Shown in pieces: positions 1-6,874 of a DNA stretch of 18,169 nt (within the stretch, counting starts at the first letter, position 1; the number at the start of each line of letters is the position of its first letter). The DNA comes from Methanobacteriaceae archaeon. GTDB lineage: Archaea; Methanobacteriota; Methanobacteria; Methanobacteriales; Methanobacteriaceae. Under the pieces are notes generated by a model, which searched no databases, had not been told where the DNA came from, and saw nothing but the letters and a program-made list of their open reading frames with translations. The stretch spans positions 1 through 18,169 of the forward strand of contig WOYJ01000014.1 of assembly GCA_011620845.1 (NCBI GenBank), given 5' to 3'. Made by a program: the position numbers and the translations under genes.

Positions 1-155
1 ATAATAAGGGGTAAGTGTTTTTTTTCAATTAAATCAACGTTCTCTTAATATTTTTTTTGTTTAAATAGACATTATTGTTTAAATAAATTTCTACGTACAT
101 AAAAGAATTTTAATTAAAATATACTGAATTTTTTCAAATAAAAAATTTAGACACT

Positions 156-166
156 AAAAAAAAAAA
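156..166 (-). terminator. T-tract terminator candidate after the AAA ATPase gene
   Basis: On the minus strand this is a run of 11 T residues about 45 bases past the stop codon of the AAA ATPase gene. Archaeal transcription often ends at such U-rich tracts without a hairpin. The rest of 1-210 is extremely AT-rich, with further T8 tracts on the plus strand (18-25 and 51-58) and no recognisable gene. The assignment rests only on position and composition. Confidence 0.45.
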
Positions 167-210
167 TCTTTTATTAAAAATAATGATTAAAATTTAGATA
201 CATATAAAGT

Positions 211-1764
211 TTATTCATAGTGTTCCAGTATGGTTCTACGTAACTCTTTTTCAGATTCAGCTATTACTTCTATATTGTCTACTGGAATATCCTGTTTTTT
301 AAGATATTTTAAGAGTTCAGCCGGGGTTTTGCTCTCTTCTAAGTCTATCACCACTGAATTTGATTCAGAAGATATTTTTATAGGTGAATAATCTTTCAGG
401 GCCTGGTAAGCCTCCTCAACAGCGCCTGTTTTTACTCGGAAGGTGCGTATTTTGCTGGATATTTGGGCAATGTCGATGTTCATTCTCTGCAGAACAATTA
501 AAACATGCTTATTTAAGGCTTTTTCAAGTATGGGGATGTCGATTAAATCTTTATTTTGAATTATACGGACGGACTGGGCAATCTGGGCCACATCCCTAGC
601 ATGGGCGAAGCTGGGTTCCAGACCCTCCCCCCCTTTTTTACGAGTTTCATAAACTTTCCTGAACCGTTCCAGCACCCCTTCATCGTAATCTTCATCAAGG
701 AGCTCCATGTTTCGTCTGAAGACCTCTACGACATCGTCAAGGTTGGGATTCATTAGGAAAATGTGTAGAGGAGCTCTTCTAAGGTGGGCTTCGTCCATGA
801 TACTTATATCCAAATTGGTGGAGAACGCCGGAATGAAATGAGTATGTACAATGACCGGTATCCCTCTAATGTAGATAGCGTCTTTTTTATTTTCCATGGG
901 GCTGATGAGACGGTTTAAGATCATCTCATGGTCATCCCTCTGTCTTCCTAAATCGTCTATAAGCAGTATCCCACCGTTTGCCTTTATTATGGGTGAGGTT
1001 TCATACACACCTTTATTGGCATCATAATTGGTTTCTAATTTATTTAAGCTCAATTCAGCACCCGTTATAACAAATGGGGCGTATATTTTCACCCAGCGTG
1101 GATCCTGGGGTTGTTCTTCACATTTTTTATGGAAATCCTGATCGTAAAGCTGTATCACCCTACCATTGAACTCTATAAATTTGGGAATTACGAGTGGGGG
1201 TAGTAGTTCCGGCATTTTACTTATAATAAATGTTTTACCAGTTCCTGGGGAACCGTAGACAAATATGCCTTTACCAATGGTACATGATTCCATCATACAC
1301 TCTTTAGCGTAATTAACTCCTACTATATCTTTAAATGCATATTTTACCACATCACTGGGGATTTTTATGGGATAACGGTCTTTCATCTGTAATTCCATTA
1401 CAGTATAGTAATCTTCATAGGCCACCGGGGCGATTCCGATGTAGGGATTTTCTTCAGTAACACCACGGGCTTTTTCACGGCCTTTCCGGGTTATGGTGAA
1501 TTGTATACTGGAAAATAAGAACCCTCCACTGGTAGGGGCGCAAAAACCTCCTTTTTCCAGGTCATTTAATGCTTTTTCCATTATATCCCAGTGTATCCCG
1601 GTAATCTCATTGATCACGCTGGTTTTAACAGTACCAAAACTAGAGACAATTTTTAAAATCAAATCTTTTATAAAAGATTCAGATAATTTAAGTTCTTCCA
1701 GGGTTCTGGGTTGTTCAAGATATTTAAATAGTTTTTCCATCTTAGGACCGTGATAATAATCCAT
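211..1764 (-). CDS. AAA family ATPase, uncharacterised
   Basis: A 517-residue P-loop ATPase of unknown substrate. Residues about 20-105 look like a winged-helix segment. The AAA core follows, with Walker A GSPGTGKT (about 171-178), Walker B GGILLIDD followed by LGRQ (about 264-273), a sensor-1 type STN (about 316-318) and an arginine pair in DEAHLRRA that could be the arginine finger. The block with VITGAELSLNKL and the Walker B region recalls a family of uncharacterised bacterial AAA ATPases sometimes described as having chaperone activity; this is from memory. The reading frame is open up to a TTG at 1797. I chose the ATG at 1764 because AGGGGA lies six bases upstream of it, while the TTG has no ribosome binding site. 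The gene is last in a minus-strand series and seems to have its own promoter. There is no signal peptide or membrane segment, so it is probably cytoplasmic. Confidence 0.85.
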   Translation of the reverse strand: MDYYHGPKMEKLFKYLEQPRTLEELKLSESFIKDLILKIVSSFGTVKTSVINEITGIHWDIMEKALNDLEKGGFCAPTSGGFLFSSIQFTITRKGREKARGVTEENPYIGIAPVAYEDYYTVMELQMKDRYPIKIPSDVVKYAFKDIVGVNYAKECMMESCTIGKGIFVYGSPGTGKTFIISKMPELLPPLVIPKFIEFNGRVIQLYDQDFHKKCEEQPQDPRWVKIYAPFVITGAELSLNKLETNYDANKGVYETSPIIKANGGILLIDDLGRQRDDHEMILNRLISPMENKKDAIYIRGIPVIVHTHFIPAFSTNLDISIMDEAHLRRAPLHIFLMNPNLDDVVEVFRRNMELLDEDYDEGVLERFRKVYETRKKGGEGLEPSFAHARDVAQIAQSVRIIQNKDLIDIPILEKALNKHVLIVLQRMNIDIAQISSKIRTFRVKTGAVEEAYQALKDYSPIKISSESNSVVIDLEESKTPAELLKYLKKQDIPVDNIEVIAESEKELRRTILEHYE

Positions 1765-1828
1765 AATACATCCCCTACAATGTTTAATCTCTTTCAAATT
1801 AAATATGTTGTAATATATTATCCCTTTT

Positions 1829-1838
1829 CATATAAAAA
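1829..1838 (-). promoter_or_regulatory. TATA-like box for the AAA ATPase gene
   Basis: On the minus strand this reads TTTTTATATG, 65-75 bases upstream of the chosen ATG. It would place a transcript start near 1808 and give a leader of about 44 bases. A perfect 6+6 inverted repeat sits just upstream of it (1847-1861). Assigned by composition and position only. Confidence 0.4.
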
Positions 1839-1941
1839 CTAGAAACCAGTGAAGATCACTGAGAAATTAATGACCGGTGGTTTATGTAAAATTTATGGGT
1901 GCTTCTTTTTAAAAAATCAGGGTTTGCAAAATAATGTTGGG

Positions 1942-2622
1942 TTAAAGTATCTTCTTAATGTCCTGAAGGTTGGGTAGAACTTCCAGTTCAATATTCCTCT
2001 CCTTCAAGAATAACTTTTCCTCTCGACTTAACTCAGAATTAACCAGGATAGCATCCATTCCAATATCAATAGCCCCCAGGATATCTTCGCTGAATTTATT
2101 ACCGATCATGATGGAATTTTCGGCATTACATCCCATCCTGTCCAGGGCCTGCTGGAATATTTTCTTATCTGGTTTCTCCACACCCACCTCTTCAGAAGTT
2201 ATTACTTCATCGAAAAAATGGTGCAGACCAAGTCTTATAAGCTTCTCCCATTGTTTAATGGTGATTCCATTGGATATAACCCCTAAATGGTAGCCCTGAC
2301 TTTTCAAGTAGATCAGAGTGGGTATGGTTTCTGGAAACAGTCTTAAAAGAGCGAATTTAACGTTATGGTAAGTTATCATTCCCAGGGCAATTAATAGAGG
2401 TTTCTCCTCACCAAATACTTGTTTGGTCAAGACGTTGAAATGCTTATCATAGTTGGAACCTTTCTCCTTTATTATCTCCCGGAGTAATTTGTAGGCCTCA
2501 TCTGAGGATAAGGGTAACCCCGCATCTATCATCACGCTAATGGCTGCTTTTCTAGCTAACTTGGCAAAACCAGATGTGTCGTATAAAGTATCATCAATAT
2601 CAAAGAAGACAGCTTTGCTCAT
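1942..2622 (-). CDS. HAD superfamily hydrolase (subfamily IA phosphatase)
   Basis: A 226-residue haloacid dehalogenase-type phosphatase, probably acting on a small phosphorylated metabolite; the substrate is unknown. Motif I is FDIDDT, with nucleophile Asp8 and acid/base Asp10. Residues about 15-95 form the helical cap. Motif II is the serine of VISNG (Ser117). Motif III is the lysine of EKPDKK (Lys150). Motif IV is GNKFSED (174-180), where Asn175 replaces the usual Asp of GDxxxxD and Asp180 is kept. The length fits the archaeal TIGR02253-like group. It starts with ATG and only a weak GAG upstream. It lies 137 bases after polB2 with its own TATA-like box. A link to replication through its neighbours is not shown by the sequence. 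Confidence 0.85.
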   Translation of the reverse strand: MSKAVFFDIDDTLYDTSGFAKLARKAAISVMIDAGLPLSSDEAYKLLREIIKEKGSNYDKHFNVLTKQVFGEEKPLLIALGMITYHNVKFALLRLFPETIPTLIYLKSQGYHLGVISNGITIKQWEKLIRLGLHHFFDEVITSEEVGVEKPDKKIFQQALDRMGCNAENSIMIGNKFSEDILGAIDIGMDAILVNSELSREEKLFLKERNIELEVLPNLQDIKKIL

Positions 2623-2656
2623 GTTACATACTCTTTAGCAGAAATACTATTAAACC

Positions 2657-2666
2657 TTTTATAAAA
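2657..2666 (-). promoter_or_regulatory. TATA-like box for the HAD hydrolase gene
   Basis: On the minus strand this reads TTTTATAAAA and is followed by GG. It lies 35-44 bases upstream of the HAD start codon, predicting a short leader of roughly 10-15 bases. It suggests the HAD gene can be transcribed apart from polB2. Confidence 0.4.
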
Positions 2667-2672
2667 TTGATC

Positions 2673-2722
2673 AAAAAAAAATTCTATTAGAAAATTCTAT
2701 TAAAGAATTCCATTAAAAAAAA
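2673..2722 (-). terminator. T-tract terminator region after polB2
   Basis: On the minus strand there are two T tracts (T8 at 2722-2715 and T9 at 2681-2673), about 40 and 80 bases past the polB2 stop. U-rich tracts of this kind are typical archaeal termination signals. The segment between them carries three near-tandem copies of an ATTCTATTA-like unit (2678-2719). Confidence 0.35.
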
Positions 2723-2759
2723 TTGTTTATAAAAAAGAAATTTACATGATGCATTTCAC

Positions 2760-3431
2760 CTAAAAAAATGCATCCAGACTGCTCTGTTTTTCTTTATGAA
2801 TAATATCTTCCTTAGGATAACCTACAGCCTCTATAATTCGGGTAACAGCTGGTAAAACCTGATTATCAATGTAGTATGATGGATCGTACTGGGAGATGTC
2901 GGCGTCTTCCAGGGGAATCGCCCTTTGACTGATGGCGTCTCTCCCCTTTACCACCACGTATCTGATGATGGTACCGGGACCTACCTTCCTGCCCTTCAAA
3001 AGGGCCTTTTTCGCAGCCATCACATGTGGGGCGTTTTGGACGTATTCTTCGGGGTTTTTAGTTAGCTGGGTGTGAATCACCAGGTCTTCCAGGGAGATCT
3101 TCCCATCCTTTATCTTTTGTATCGTATCTTGAACGATTCTCACGGCCTTCGGGGGTGATCCTTCCTTCAGCAAGGCCCTTAGTACTTTTTCCTGGGTTTT
3201 TTTAGCTACAGGGGCCCAGTCTCGCCTGACAAGTTCCAGGCCCTTTACCACGATGTTGCCGTCCTGTATCAGTGCGTACCGTTTCTTGGTTACGAAGAAG
3301 CCCCTCTGGAAAAAACCCTCAAACTCGAGCTCCATGCCTTCTGGAAGGTCCTGATTAACCTGGGAAGTGAAACTTGAAGCTTTATCTTTGATCTCTAAAA
3401 ATCGGCTGTTATCATTCAACCAGTACACCAT
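2760..3431 (-). CDS. polB2: DNA polymerase B small subunit (split PolB, thumb part)
   Basis: A 223-residue protein matching only the C-terminal part of a family B DNA polymerase. It begins after the position of the catalytic YGDTD motif. It has GFFVTKKRY (about 44-52) and RRDW (69-72), then the thumb-domain pattern with QKIKDGKISLEDLVI and NAPHVMAAKK, and the conserved YYIDNQVLPAVTRI near the end. It closes with QSSLDAFF (216-223), a perfect QxxLxxFF PCNA-binding box. Methanothermobacter thermautotrophicus is known to make PolB from two polypeptides, and this corresponds to the small one; the large subunit with exonuclease and palm motifs is not in this window. The ATG lies 20 bases inside rps8e with no clear ribosome binding site, suggesting translational coupling. 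It acts at the replication fork or in repair as a heterodimer. Confidence 0.93.
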   Translation of the reverse strand: MVYWLNDNSRFLEIKDKASSFTSQVNQDLPEGMELEFEGFFQRGFFVTKKRYALIQDGNIVVKGLELVRRDWAPVAKKTQEKVLRALLKEGSPPKAVRIVQDTIQKIKDGKISLEDLVIHTQLTKNPEEYVQNAPHVMAAKKALLKGRKVGPGTIIRYVVVKGRDAISQRAIPLEDADISQYDPSYYIDNQVLPAVTRIIEAVGYPKEDIIHKEKQSSLDAFF

Positions 3432-3792
3432 TTATGATGCCGTGTTGACCGGGCCGGGATGTTACCTTTACTTTACCCAGACTGGTTTCCACCACGGCAC
3501 CTTTGTTTATAATGTTCCTTCTTACAAATTGTATGTTGGCTGCATTTTCGATGACGTTTAGAATCTCAGTTACCTGGACCTGGTTGTTTTTAGGGTCTAC
3601 TACGTTTATCTTGTTCTCATTGGTAAGGCGGATCTTTTCATTCCCCCCTTTAGCACGGATCTTCTTGATCTTACGTTCACCAATCTTGGTCTCTGCTGGG
3701 TCCCTTCCAAATTCGATCTTTCTTTTATTTCGATTAGATTTACTCCGTCCGCCGGTGTGTTTTCTCAATGATTTTCCTTGCCATATTGCCAT
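3412..3792 (-). CDS. rps8e: 30S ribosomal protein S8e
   Basis: A 126-residue basic protein of the small ribosomal subunit, found in archaea and eukaryotes. The N-terminus MAIWQGKSLRKHTGG, followed by a lysine/arginine-rich stretch and a C-terminal half with TSRPGQHG, is characteristic of archaeal S8e, and the length is normal for the family. A strong ribosome binding site, GAGGTGA, precedes the ATG. The gene is the first of the minus-strand run and its 3' end overlaps polB2 by 20 bases in another frame, so the pair is probably one transcript. A TATA-like box with a GA-rich upstream element lies about 80 bases upstream. Confidence 0.97.
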   Translation of the reverse strand: MAIWQGKSLRKHTGGRSKSNRNKRKIEFGRDPAETKIGERKIKKIRAKGGNEKIRLTNENKINVVDPKNNQVQVTEILNVIENAANIQFVRRNIINKGAVVETSLGKVKVTSRPGQHGIINGVLVE

Positions 3793-3867
3793 TATTTCAC
3801 CTCAAATAACAAATCTTATAAAAATGAAAGCATTCAATCACTTTTGTTTATCTTAAATTAAGTTCCA

Positions 3868-3880
3868 TCTATATACTTTC
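3868..3880 (-). promoter_or_regulatory. BRE/TATA-like promoter for rps8e-polB2
   Basis: On the minus strand the sequence is GAAAG directly followed by TATATAGA, a good match to an archaeal BRE plus TATA box. It would start transcription near 3845 and give a leader of about 50 bases before the rps8e ATG. Confidence 0.45.
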
Positions 3881-3956
3881 ATTAGATTAAAACATAGTCA
3901 CATTACAAGTTATTTAATTTTTTGATGGATAAACCTTTAGTGATGTTTGTACTGAG

Positions 3957-3964
3957 TATATATA
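3957..3964 (+). promoter_or_regulatory. TATA-like box for hypE
   Basis: TATATATA on the plus strand, followed by AACTATAC. It would place the transcript start near 3988 and a leader of about 125 bases. Other AT-rich candidates lie closer to the gene, so the choice is uncertain. Confidence 0.35.
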
Positions 3965-4114
3965 ACTATACTTAAATATGTATAAGGTGAAATGAAATTA
4001 GTTATCTAATAAATCGAAACTATTTTCAATATTAATTATATTTTTTATTAAATCAATTGAAAGTTGAAATTTAAGAGATAATAATCTAAATTTTCATGGT
4101 AAGGTGAGATTAAA

Positions 4115-5125
4115 ATGAAAATCGGGATGTCACATGGGGCCGGCGGAGAAGTAATGCAGGGCTTGATATCAGGAATCATACTGGAAAATATCAAAAATAA
4201 AAGTGTAAACGGGGGAATCGGATTAGAGGAACTGGATGACGGAGCCACCATCCCCCTGGATGAATATGAAATTGTATTAAGCACAGACAGCCATACCATC
4301 GACCCAATCTTCTTTCCGGGAGGAGATATAGGAAAAATATCCATAGCCGGGACTGTAAACGACGTATCAGTCATGGGCGCTAAGCCACTGGCCATAGCCA
4401 GTGCCATGGTTATCAGTGAAGGATTCTCCAGTGAAGACCTGGAGAAGATAGTGAAATCCATGGATGCAGTGGCTACTGAAGCAGGAGTAGCCATAGTAAC
4501 CGGTGATACAAAGGTCATGGAGAAAGATAAACTGGACAAGATAATAATAACCACCACAGGCATAGGAATCGCCCGAAAAGGAGAAATAAAAAGGGATTCG
4601 GGCTTAAAGGTCGGCGATAAGATAATCCTCACCGGAAGTGTGGGTGACCATGGGATATCCCTCATGTCCTTCCGGGAAGGGTTCGGATTTGATACAGACC
4701 TCAGATCAGACGTAGCCCCCGTATGGGGAATGGTTAAAGCCGCTCTTGATATTGGGGGTGTCACCGCCATGAAGGACCCTACCAGGGGAGGTATTGCCAA
4801 CGCACTGAATGAACTGGCCTCTAAATCTGGAGTGGGAATGCTCATCGACGAGGAGAAGATACCCTTTAAAAAGGAAGTCAATGCTGCCTCTGAAATGCTG
4901 GGAATAGACCCTTATGAAGTTGCAAATGAGGGAAAGGTAATACTGGGAGTGGAAAAAGAGAAGGCCCCGGAAATTTTAGAGGCCATTCGAAAGACCAAGT
5001 ATGGAAAGGAAGCCCAGATTATTGGTGAGGTCACCGAGGATGAACACGTGATAATGATAACCACTCTCGGGGGTAAAAGGATTCTGGAAGAGCCTATAGC
5101 TGATCCAGTGCCCAGAGTTTGTTAA
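4115..5125 (+). CDS. hypE: Hydrogenase maturation protein HypE
   Basis: A 336-residue member of the PurM/AIR synthase-like ATP-binding family. HypE dehydrates the thiocarbamate that HypF attaches to its C-terminal cysteine, giving the thiocyanate used for the CN ligands of [NiFe] hydrogenases. The N-terminal MSHGAGGEVM (5-14), the STDSHTIDP and GGDIGKISIAGTVNDVSVMGA blocks of the nucleotide-binding half (about 56-89), GDTKVME (130-136), KDPTRGG, and above all the C-terminal PRVC with terminal Cys336 show a complete functional HypE. The start is an ATG with AGGTGA seven bases upstream. No other hyp gene is nearby, so hypE is solitary here. In a hydrogenotrophic methanogen it would serve the F420-reducing, heterodisulfide-linked and energy-converting hydrogenases. 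Confidence 0.96.
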   Translation: MKIGMSHGAGGEVMQGLISGIILENIKNKSVNGGIGLEELDDGATIPLDEYEIVLSTDSHTIDPIFFPGGDIGKISIAGTVNDVSVMGAKPLAIASAMVISEGFSSEDLEKIVKSMDAVATEAGVAIVTGDTKVMEKDKLDKIIITTTGIGIARKGEIKRDSGLKVGDKIILTGSVGDHGISLMSFREGFGFDTDLRSDVAPVWGMVKAALDIGGVTAMKDPTRGGIANALNELASKSGVGMLIDEEKIPFKKEVNAASEMLGIDPYEVANEGKVILGVEKEKAPEILEAIRKTKYGKEAQIIGEVTEDEHVIMITTLGGKRILEEPIADPVPRVC

Positions 5126-5152
5126 ATAATTTAGTTTGGTGCATTAAATACA

Positions 5153-5160
5153 TTTATAAA
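5153..5160 (+). promoter_or_regulatory. TATA-like box for the RDD protein gene
   Basis: TTTATAAA lies 50-57 bases upstream of the ATG at 5210, in the gap after hypE. It predicts a start near 5185 and a 25-base leader containing the AGGA ribosome binding site. Confidence 0.4.
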
Positions 5161-5209
5161 CTAATTTAAACATAAAATAGTATTAACAAATTGAGAAGGA
5201 AAGGATTCC

Positions 5210-5659
5210 ATGCCAGGTTTATGGGGGAAGCGACTTGTAGCTTTGATTATTGATGCTTTAATTATCACACTGTTATTATGGGTTATAGTAGCTGTTATCT
5301 ATCCCGTGATTGTATTACTTAATCTACTTGTACTTTTTAATATCTGGGTTCCACTTGCCGCAGTAGTGATCGTGGCCTATTTCACTTACTTTGAAGGTAA
5401 ATACAGTACCACACCAGGAAAGAACGTTATGAAATTAAAAGTCAGGGCAATCAAGGGGGAAATAGGTTATAAAAAGACATTAATACGGAATTTATCCAAG
5501 ATTTTATGGTTCCCACTGGTAGTGGATGTTATAGTGGGCTTAGCCATGGGAAAACCCAGGGAAAGATACTTAGATCGCTTGGCTAAAACAGAAGTGGTTA
5601 AAACAGAGGAAGTAGAAGATCCACAGAAAAATCTGGAACAATCCACCTCATCTGATTAA
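5210..5659 (+). CDS. RDD family membrane protein
   Basis: A 149-residue membrane protein of the RDD family, whose function is mostly unknown; some members have been linked to ion transport. The three family residues are visible: Arg8 and Asp15 in RLVALIIDALII, and Asp122 in RYLDRLAKT. Hydrophobic segments cover about 8-42 (one or two helices), 44-60 and 97-112. The middle holds the usual PGKNVMKLKV segment, where small residues and PGK precede a basic stretch. The C-terminal 20 residues are polar and acidic and look disordered. The ATG is preceded by AAAGGA. The gene follows hypE by 84 bases, has its own TATA-like box and ends convergently with the DUF5654 gene. The specific role is unknown. 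Confidence 0.85.
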   Translation: MPGLWGKRLVALIIDALIITLLLWVIVAVIYPVIVLLNLLVLFNIWVPLAAVVIVAYFTYFEGKYSTTPGKNVMKLKVRAIKGEIGYKKTLIRNLSKILWFPLVVDVIVGLAMGKPRERYLDRLAKTEVVKTEEVEDPQKNLEQSTSSD

Positions 5660-5667
5660 ATTTCTTT

Positions 5668-5694
5668 AAAAAAAAACCCTTGTTTCTTTTTTTT
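5668..5694. terminator. Bidirectional A/T-tract terminator between convergent genes
   Basis: Nine A residues (5668-5676) and eight T residues (5687-5694) are separated by CCCTTGTTTC. Each strand thus has a T tract right after its gene: T8 for the RDD gene on plus and T9 for the DUF5654 gene on minus. The plus-strand T tract overlaps the stop codon of the DUF5654 gene. The A and T tracts could also pair as a weak hairpin. Confidence 0.55.
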
Positions 5695-5956
5695 ATTCCA
5701 CTATTCTAACTTCCTGCACCGCTGGTTTTGCTATAACTCTGGCAATTATCAGGGTGGCTACCACTGCTATTATGGTTATCAAAATAGCGTATATTAACAA
5801 TCCTGTAATACCTCTGTCTGCCTGGAAGTACTGGAGTATTATGGCCTTAATAGCTTCATTCCAGGCGAGTGCCGCTATTAATCCAAATGCGGTGGTCATC
5901 AAAGTGGCAATTGTTTGAGATACATAACCTTTTATATCTTTTATATCCTCTTTCAT
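5693..5956 (-). CDS. DUF5654 family small membrane protein
   Basis: An 87-residue protein with two hydrophobic helices. The first, about residues 14-40, contains the family-like FGLIAALAWNEAI; the second spans about 53-76. The N-terminus is short and charged and there is a short polar tail. This matches the DUF5654 family, common in archaea and of unknown function. The frame is open to an ATG at 5974, but a strong GGAGGG lies inside that extension, seven bases before the ATG at 5956, so 5956 is taken as the start. It is divergent from cbiC and convergent with the RDD gene. Confidence 0.8.
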   Translation of the reverse strand: MKEDIKDIKGYVSQTIATLMTTAFGLIAALAWNEAIKAIILQYFQADRGITGLLIYAILITIIAVVATLIIARVIAKPAVQEVRIVE

Positions 5957-6141
5957 CAGTTTCCCTCCAATCAAACTATGTTACTATTCTGTTAAAACTT
6001 ATTAAAGTAAATTTCACCCAATTTTTGCGCTGGATGGTTGGATTTCACTGAATTTGTTTAAGAAAATTAAAATAATAGGTTAATTAATAAAATAAATTGA
6101 CCATTAAAAATAAAAACAAAAAAAACTCCACACAGGATACC

Positions 6142-6804
6142 ATGAGAAATCTAAAACATTTTTTTCTAACTAACATGTTTATGGGTGCTTCAACCAAACA
6201 GGGCCATGAAATCGCCACAGAAAGCAGGAAAATAGTGAAATCCCTGATAGATGATAAAACCAGGCACCTGAAACCAGAGGAGAGATCTATAGTGGAGAGG
6301 ATAGTGCACTCCACGGCCGACCCTGAATATGCGGAGATCACCAGGATGAGCCCGGATTTTGTAGATGAAAGCTTAAAATCAATCCAGGCCGGTAAAGACA
6401 TATTGACCGATATAAACATGGTGAAAGTGGGCATAAATAAATATCCCGGTAAGATCAGGTGCTACATCAACCATGAAAAGACCCTGGAAATTGCAAAGAG
6501 GGAGGGAATAACCCGGGCAGCCGCCGCCATGCGAGTCGCTGCAGAGGATGGATTTGACGGCATAGTGGCCATAGGAAACTCACCAACTGCCCTGCTCGAA
6601 GTCCTGGAGTTAACCGGGAAGGACCTGATGAAGGTTAAATCAGTAATAGGTGTCCCTGTAGGATTTGTAGGGGCTGCTGAGGCAAAGAAGGCATTGGATG
6701 AAACTGACATCCCCCATCTGATAACCAGGGGACCTAAAGGCGGGACTCCCGTTGCAGTTGCGGCTGTAAATGCCCTGATCAATCTTGATAAAGCATCAAG
6801 ATGA
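6142..6804 (+). CDS. cbiC: Cobalt-precorrin-8 methylmutase CbiC
   Basis: A 220-residue enzyme that moves a methyl group from C-11 to C-12 of the corrin precursor, giving cobyrinate; this is a late ring step of anaerobic cobamide synthesis, needed for the corrinoid of methyl-H4MPT:CoM methyltransferase. Seen in the sequence: MGASTKQGHEIA near the start, VHSTADPEY with the candidate active-site histidine (His56), GNSPTALLEVLEL, PVGFVGAAEAK and ITRGPKGGTPVAVAAVNAL at the end, all typical of CbiC/CobH. The frame is open from a TTG at 6097. I chose the ATG at 6142, which has AGGA four bases upstream; this gives the usual family length, and the skipped N-terminus is just Lys/Asn-rich. hemL follows after 70 bases, so two tetrapyrrole genes lie together. 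Confidence 0.93.
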   Translation: MRNLKHFFLTNMFMGASTKQGHEIATESRKIVKSLIDDKTRHLKPEERSIVERIVHSTADPEYAEITRMSPDFVDESLKSIQAGKDILTDINMVKVGINKYPGKIRCYINHEKTLEIAKREGITRAAAAMRVAAEDGFDGIVAIGNSPTALLEVLELTGKDLMKVKSVIGVPVGFVGAAEAKKALDETDIPHLITRGPKGGTPVAVAAVNALINLDKASR

Positions 6805-6828
6805 ACTTGTTTTATTTAAAATAAGGGA

Positions 6829-6836
6829 TTTATAAG
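6829..6836 (+). promoter_or_regulatory. TATA-like box for hemL
   Basis: TTTATAAG, preceded by GGGA and 39-46 bases upstream of the hemL ATG. It predicts a very short leader that begins just before the AAAGGAG ribosome binding site (6862-6867). hemL may therefore be transcribed on its own as well as with cbiC. Confidence 0.35.
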
Positions 6837-6874
6837 GATAATAAAAAATTCTATGGATTTAAAGGAGAATACAC

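Larger units (their letters stand above)
3793..4114. other. 322-base divergent intergenic region between rps8e and hypE
   Basis: Very AT-rich DNA with no gene that I can support. It holds promoter-like elements for both flanking genes: GAAAG followed by TATATAGA on the minus strand (3868-3880) and TATATATA on the plus strand (3957-3964). It ends with the hypE ribosome binding site AGGTGA (4102-4107). If the plus-strand TATA box is the one used, hypE would have an unusually long leader of about 125 bases, in which I see no convincing riboswitch. Confidence 0.6.

Noticed and set aside
1765..1797. N-terminal extension of the AAA ATPase from a TTG, with a CxxC-like CRGC
   Set aside because: There is no ribosome binding site before the TTG, whereas AGGGGA precedes the in-frame ATG at 1764. 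The cysteines therefore lie in the untranslated leader.
3985..4009. A five-codon mini-ORF after AAGGTGA in the hypE leader, suggesting attenuation
   Set aside because: The site is only one base from the ATG, too close for normal initiation, and such short frames arise easily in AT-rich DNA.
4048..4881. A 277-codon open frame on the minus strand, antisense to hypE
   Set aside because: It lies opposite a complete HypE with all family motifs. The translation is rich in Ser, Pro and Ile, as expected of a shadow frame, and it has no ribosome binding site or recognisable domain.
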